This document shows, one piece after another, positions 63,441 through 64,000 of a DNA stretch of 64,000 nt (positions are counted from its first letter, which is position 1; each line of letters starts with the position of its first letter). The stretch lies in assembly GCF_030372105.1 (NCBI RefSeq), contig NZ_JAUDBQ010000008.1, positions 1 through 64,000 on the forward strand, read 5' to 3'. Under the pieces are notes generated by a model. That model was not told the DNA's origin, did no database searches, and worked only from the letters and a program-made list of their open reading frames with translations. Both the position numbers and the translations under genes were made by a program. This DNA comes from Cellulomonas cellasea (GTDB lineage: Bacteria; Actinomycetota; Actinomycetes; Actinomycetales; Cellulomonadaceae).

Positions 63441-64000
63441 CTACGCGAGCACGTCCCCCGAGGGCTGCGTGACAGGCTGGGCGCTCCACACCCGGGTCTC
63501 CCCGTGGGCGCGCTCGTCGAACCGCTCGAGGCCCGCCGGCCAGGTGGGCTCGGGGCTGCGGGTGGACCGCTCCACGACCACCACCGCATCGGGCGACAGG
63601 AAGCCGGGCAGCCCGGCGAGCACCGCCGCCAGGTCCTTCTCCGGCACGTCGTACGGCGGGTCGAGCAGCACCAGGTCCCAGGGGTGCGCGGCGCCACGGG
63701 CGGTGAACCGCTCCGCGCGGTCTGCGACGACAGTGACCTGGCCGCCGAGGCCCAGCGCGGCGACATTGCGCCGGCACACCTCGACCGCGGGCCGCGCCGC
63801 CTCGACGAGGGTGGCGTGCGCCGCGCCCCGGCTGACGGCCTCGAGGCCCAGCGCCCCCGAGCCCGCGTACAGGTCGAGCACCCGCGCGCCGTCGACCACG
63901 CCCAGGTGCTCCAGGCGCGCGAACAGCGCCTCCCGCACGCGGTCGCTGGTGGGCCGGGTGCCCTTGGCCGGGACCTGCAGCGTGCGCCCGCCAACGGCGC
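63441..64000 (-). CDS. rsmD: 16S rRNA (guanine966-N2)-methyltransferase RsmD (5' end outside window)
   Basis: The visible part begins inside GGRTLQVPAKGTRPTSDRVREALF, the conserved N-terminal region, so only about 10 residues are missing. The SAM motif LDLYAGSGALGLEAVSRGA and catalytic LLDPPYDVP are present. It methylates G966 of 16S rRNA. Followed by coaD as in most bacteria. Confidence 0.93.
   Translation of the reverse strand, partial: AVGGRTLQVPAKGTRPTSDRVREALFARLEHLGVVDGARVLDLYAGSGALGLEAVSRGAAHATLVEAARPAVEVCRRNVAALGLGGQVTVVADRAERFTARGAAHPWDLVLLDPPYDVPEKDLAAVLAGLPGFLSPDAVVVVERSTRSPEPTWPAGLERFDERAHGETRVWSAQPVTQPSGDVLA

Overview
The window is very GC-rich DNA from an actinobacterium of the order Micrococcales, most likely family Cellulomonadaceae (Cellulomonas or a close relative). 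This rests on base composition, frequent GTG starts, the gene orders rne-rplU-rpmA-obgE-proB and proA-nadD-rsfS-phosphatase, and a secreted rhamnogalacturonan lyase carrying an N-terminal CBM2 and a Ser/Thr/Pro linker. Genes are tightly packed, with many ATGA or GTGA overlaps. I saw no insertion sequence, prophage, CRISPR array or rRNA. One tRNA gene (Ala, GGC) is present.

Left part (1-13.5 kb): a lipoprotein with a cell-wall-binding-type repeat runs off the left edge. Next come a glutathionyl-hydroquinone-reductase-like protein, a CHAD protein, and a TPP riboswitch in front of a complete ykoFEDC-type ECF transporter for thiamine or its pyrimidine precursor. These are followed by single genes: a ring-cleavage-type VOC enzyme, a DUF488 protein, a GH13 glycosidase, a NADP-binding oxidoreductase, a CYTH protein, a metallo-beta-lactamase-fold protein with its metal motif lost, and an ECF sigma factor with a SnoaL-like tail that is divergent from a small VOC protein.

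Iron and signalling block (13.5-24.1 kb, all minus strand): a DtxR/IdeR-type iron box precedes a siderophore binding lipoprotein, two permeases, an ATPase, a siderophore-interacting reductase and an enterochelin-esterase-like hydrolase. A NarL-type two-component system and a NatAB-type ABC exporter follow. A MarR repressor divergent from an EamA transporter comes next, with an operator lying on the EamA start codon, then an SDR oxidoreductase.

Housekeeping block (26.6-31.3 and 43.4-50.6 kb, minus strand): rne/rng, rplU, rpmA, obgE, proB, then proA, a small membrane protein, nadD, a proline-rich membrane protein, rsfS and a GpgP-like phosphatase. About 12 kb of accessory genes separates proB from proA. 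It holds the pectin-degrading PL11 enzyme and an operon that looks like salvage of an S-modified or N-acylated cysteine or thiol: a Cys-rich leader peptide, a dipeptide-type ABC transporter whose ATPase gene is frameshifted, an M20 deacylase, a double-GNAT acetyltransferase and an FMN-dependent LLM monooxygenase. This operon is the most interesting part of the window.

Right part (51-64 kb): cydABDC (cytochrome bd oxidase and its exporter) is joined by an ATGA overlap to a DevS/DosT-like GAF histidine kinase. A DevR/DosR-like regulator lies convergent to it, and a DosR-like palindrome sits upstream of cydA, which suggests hypoxia or redox control of the bd oxidase. The right end is the conserved cluster rsmD-coaD-SepIVA-like-yceD(DUF177)-rpmF-rnc-mutM.
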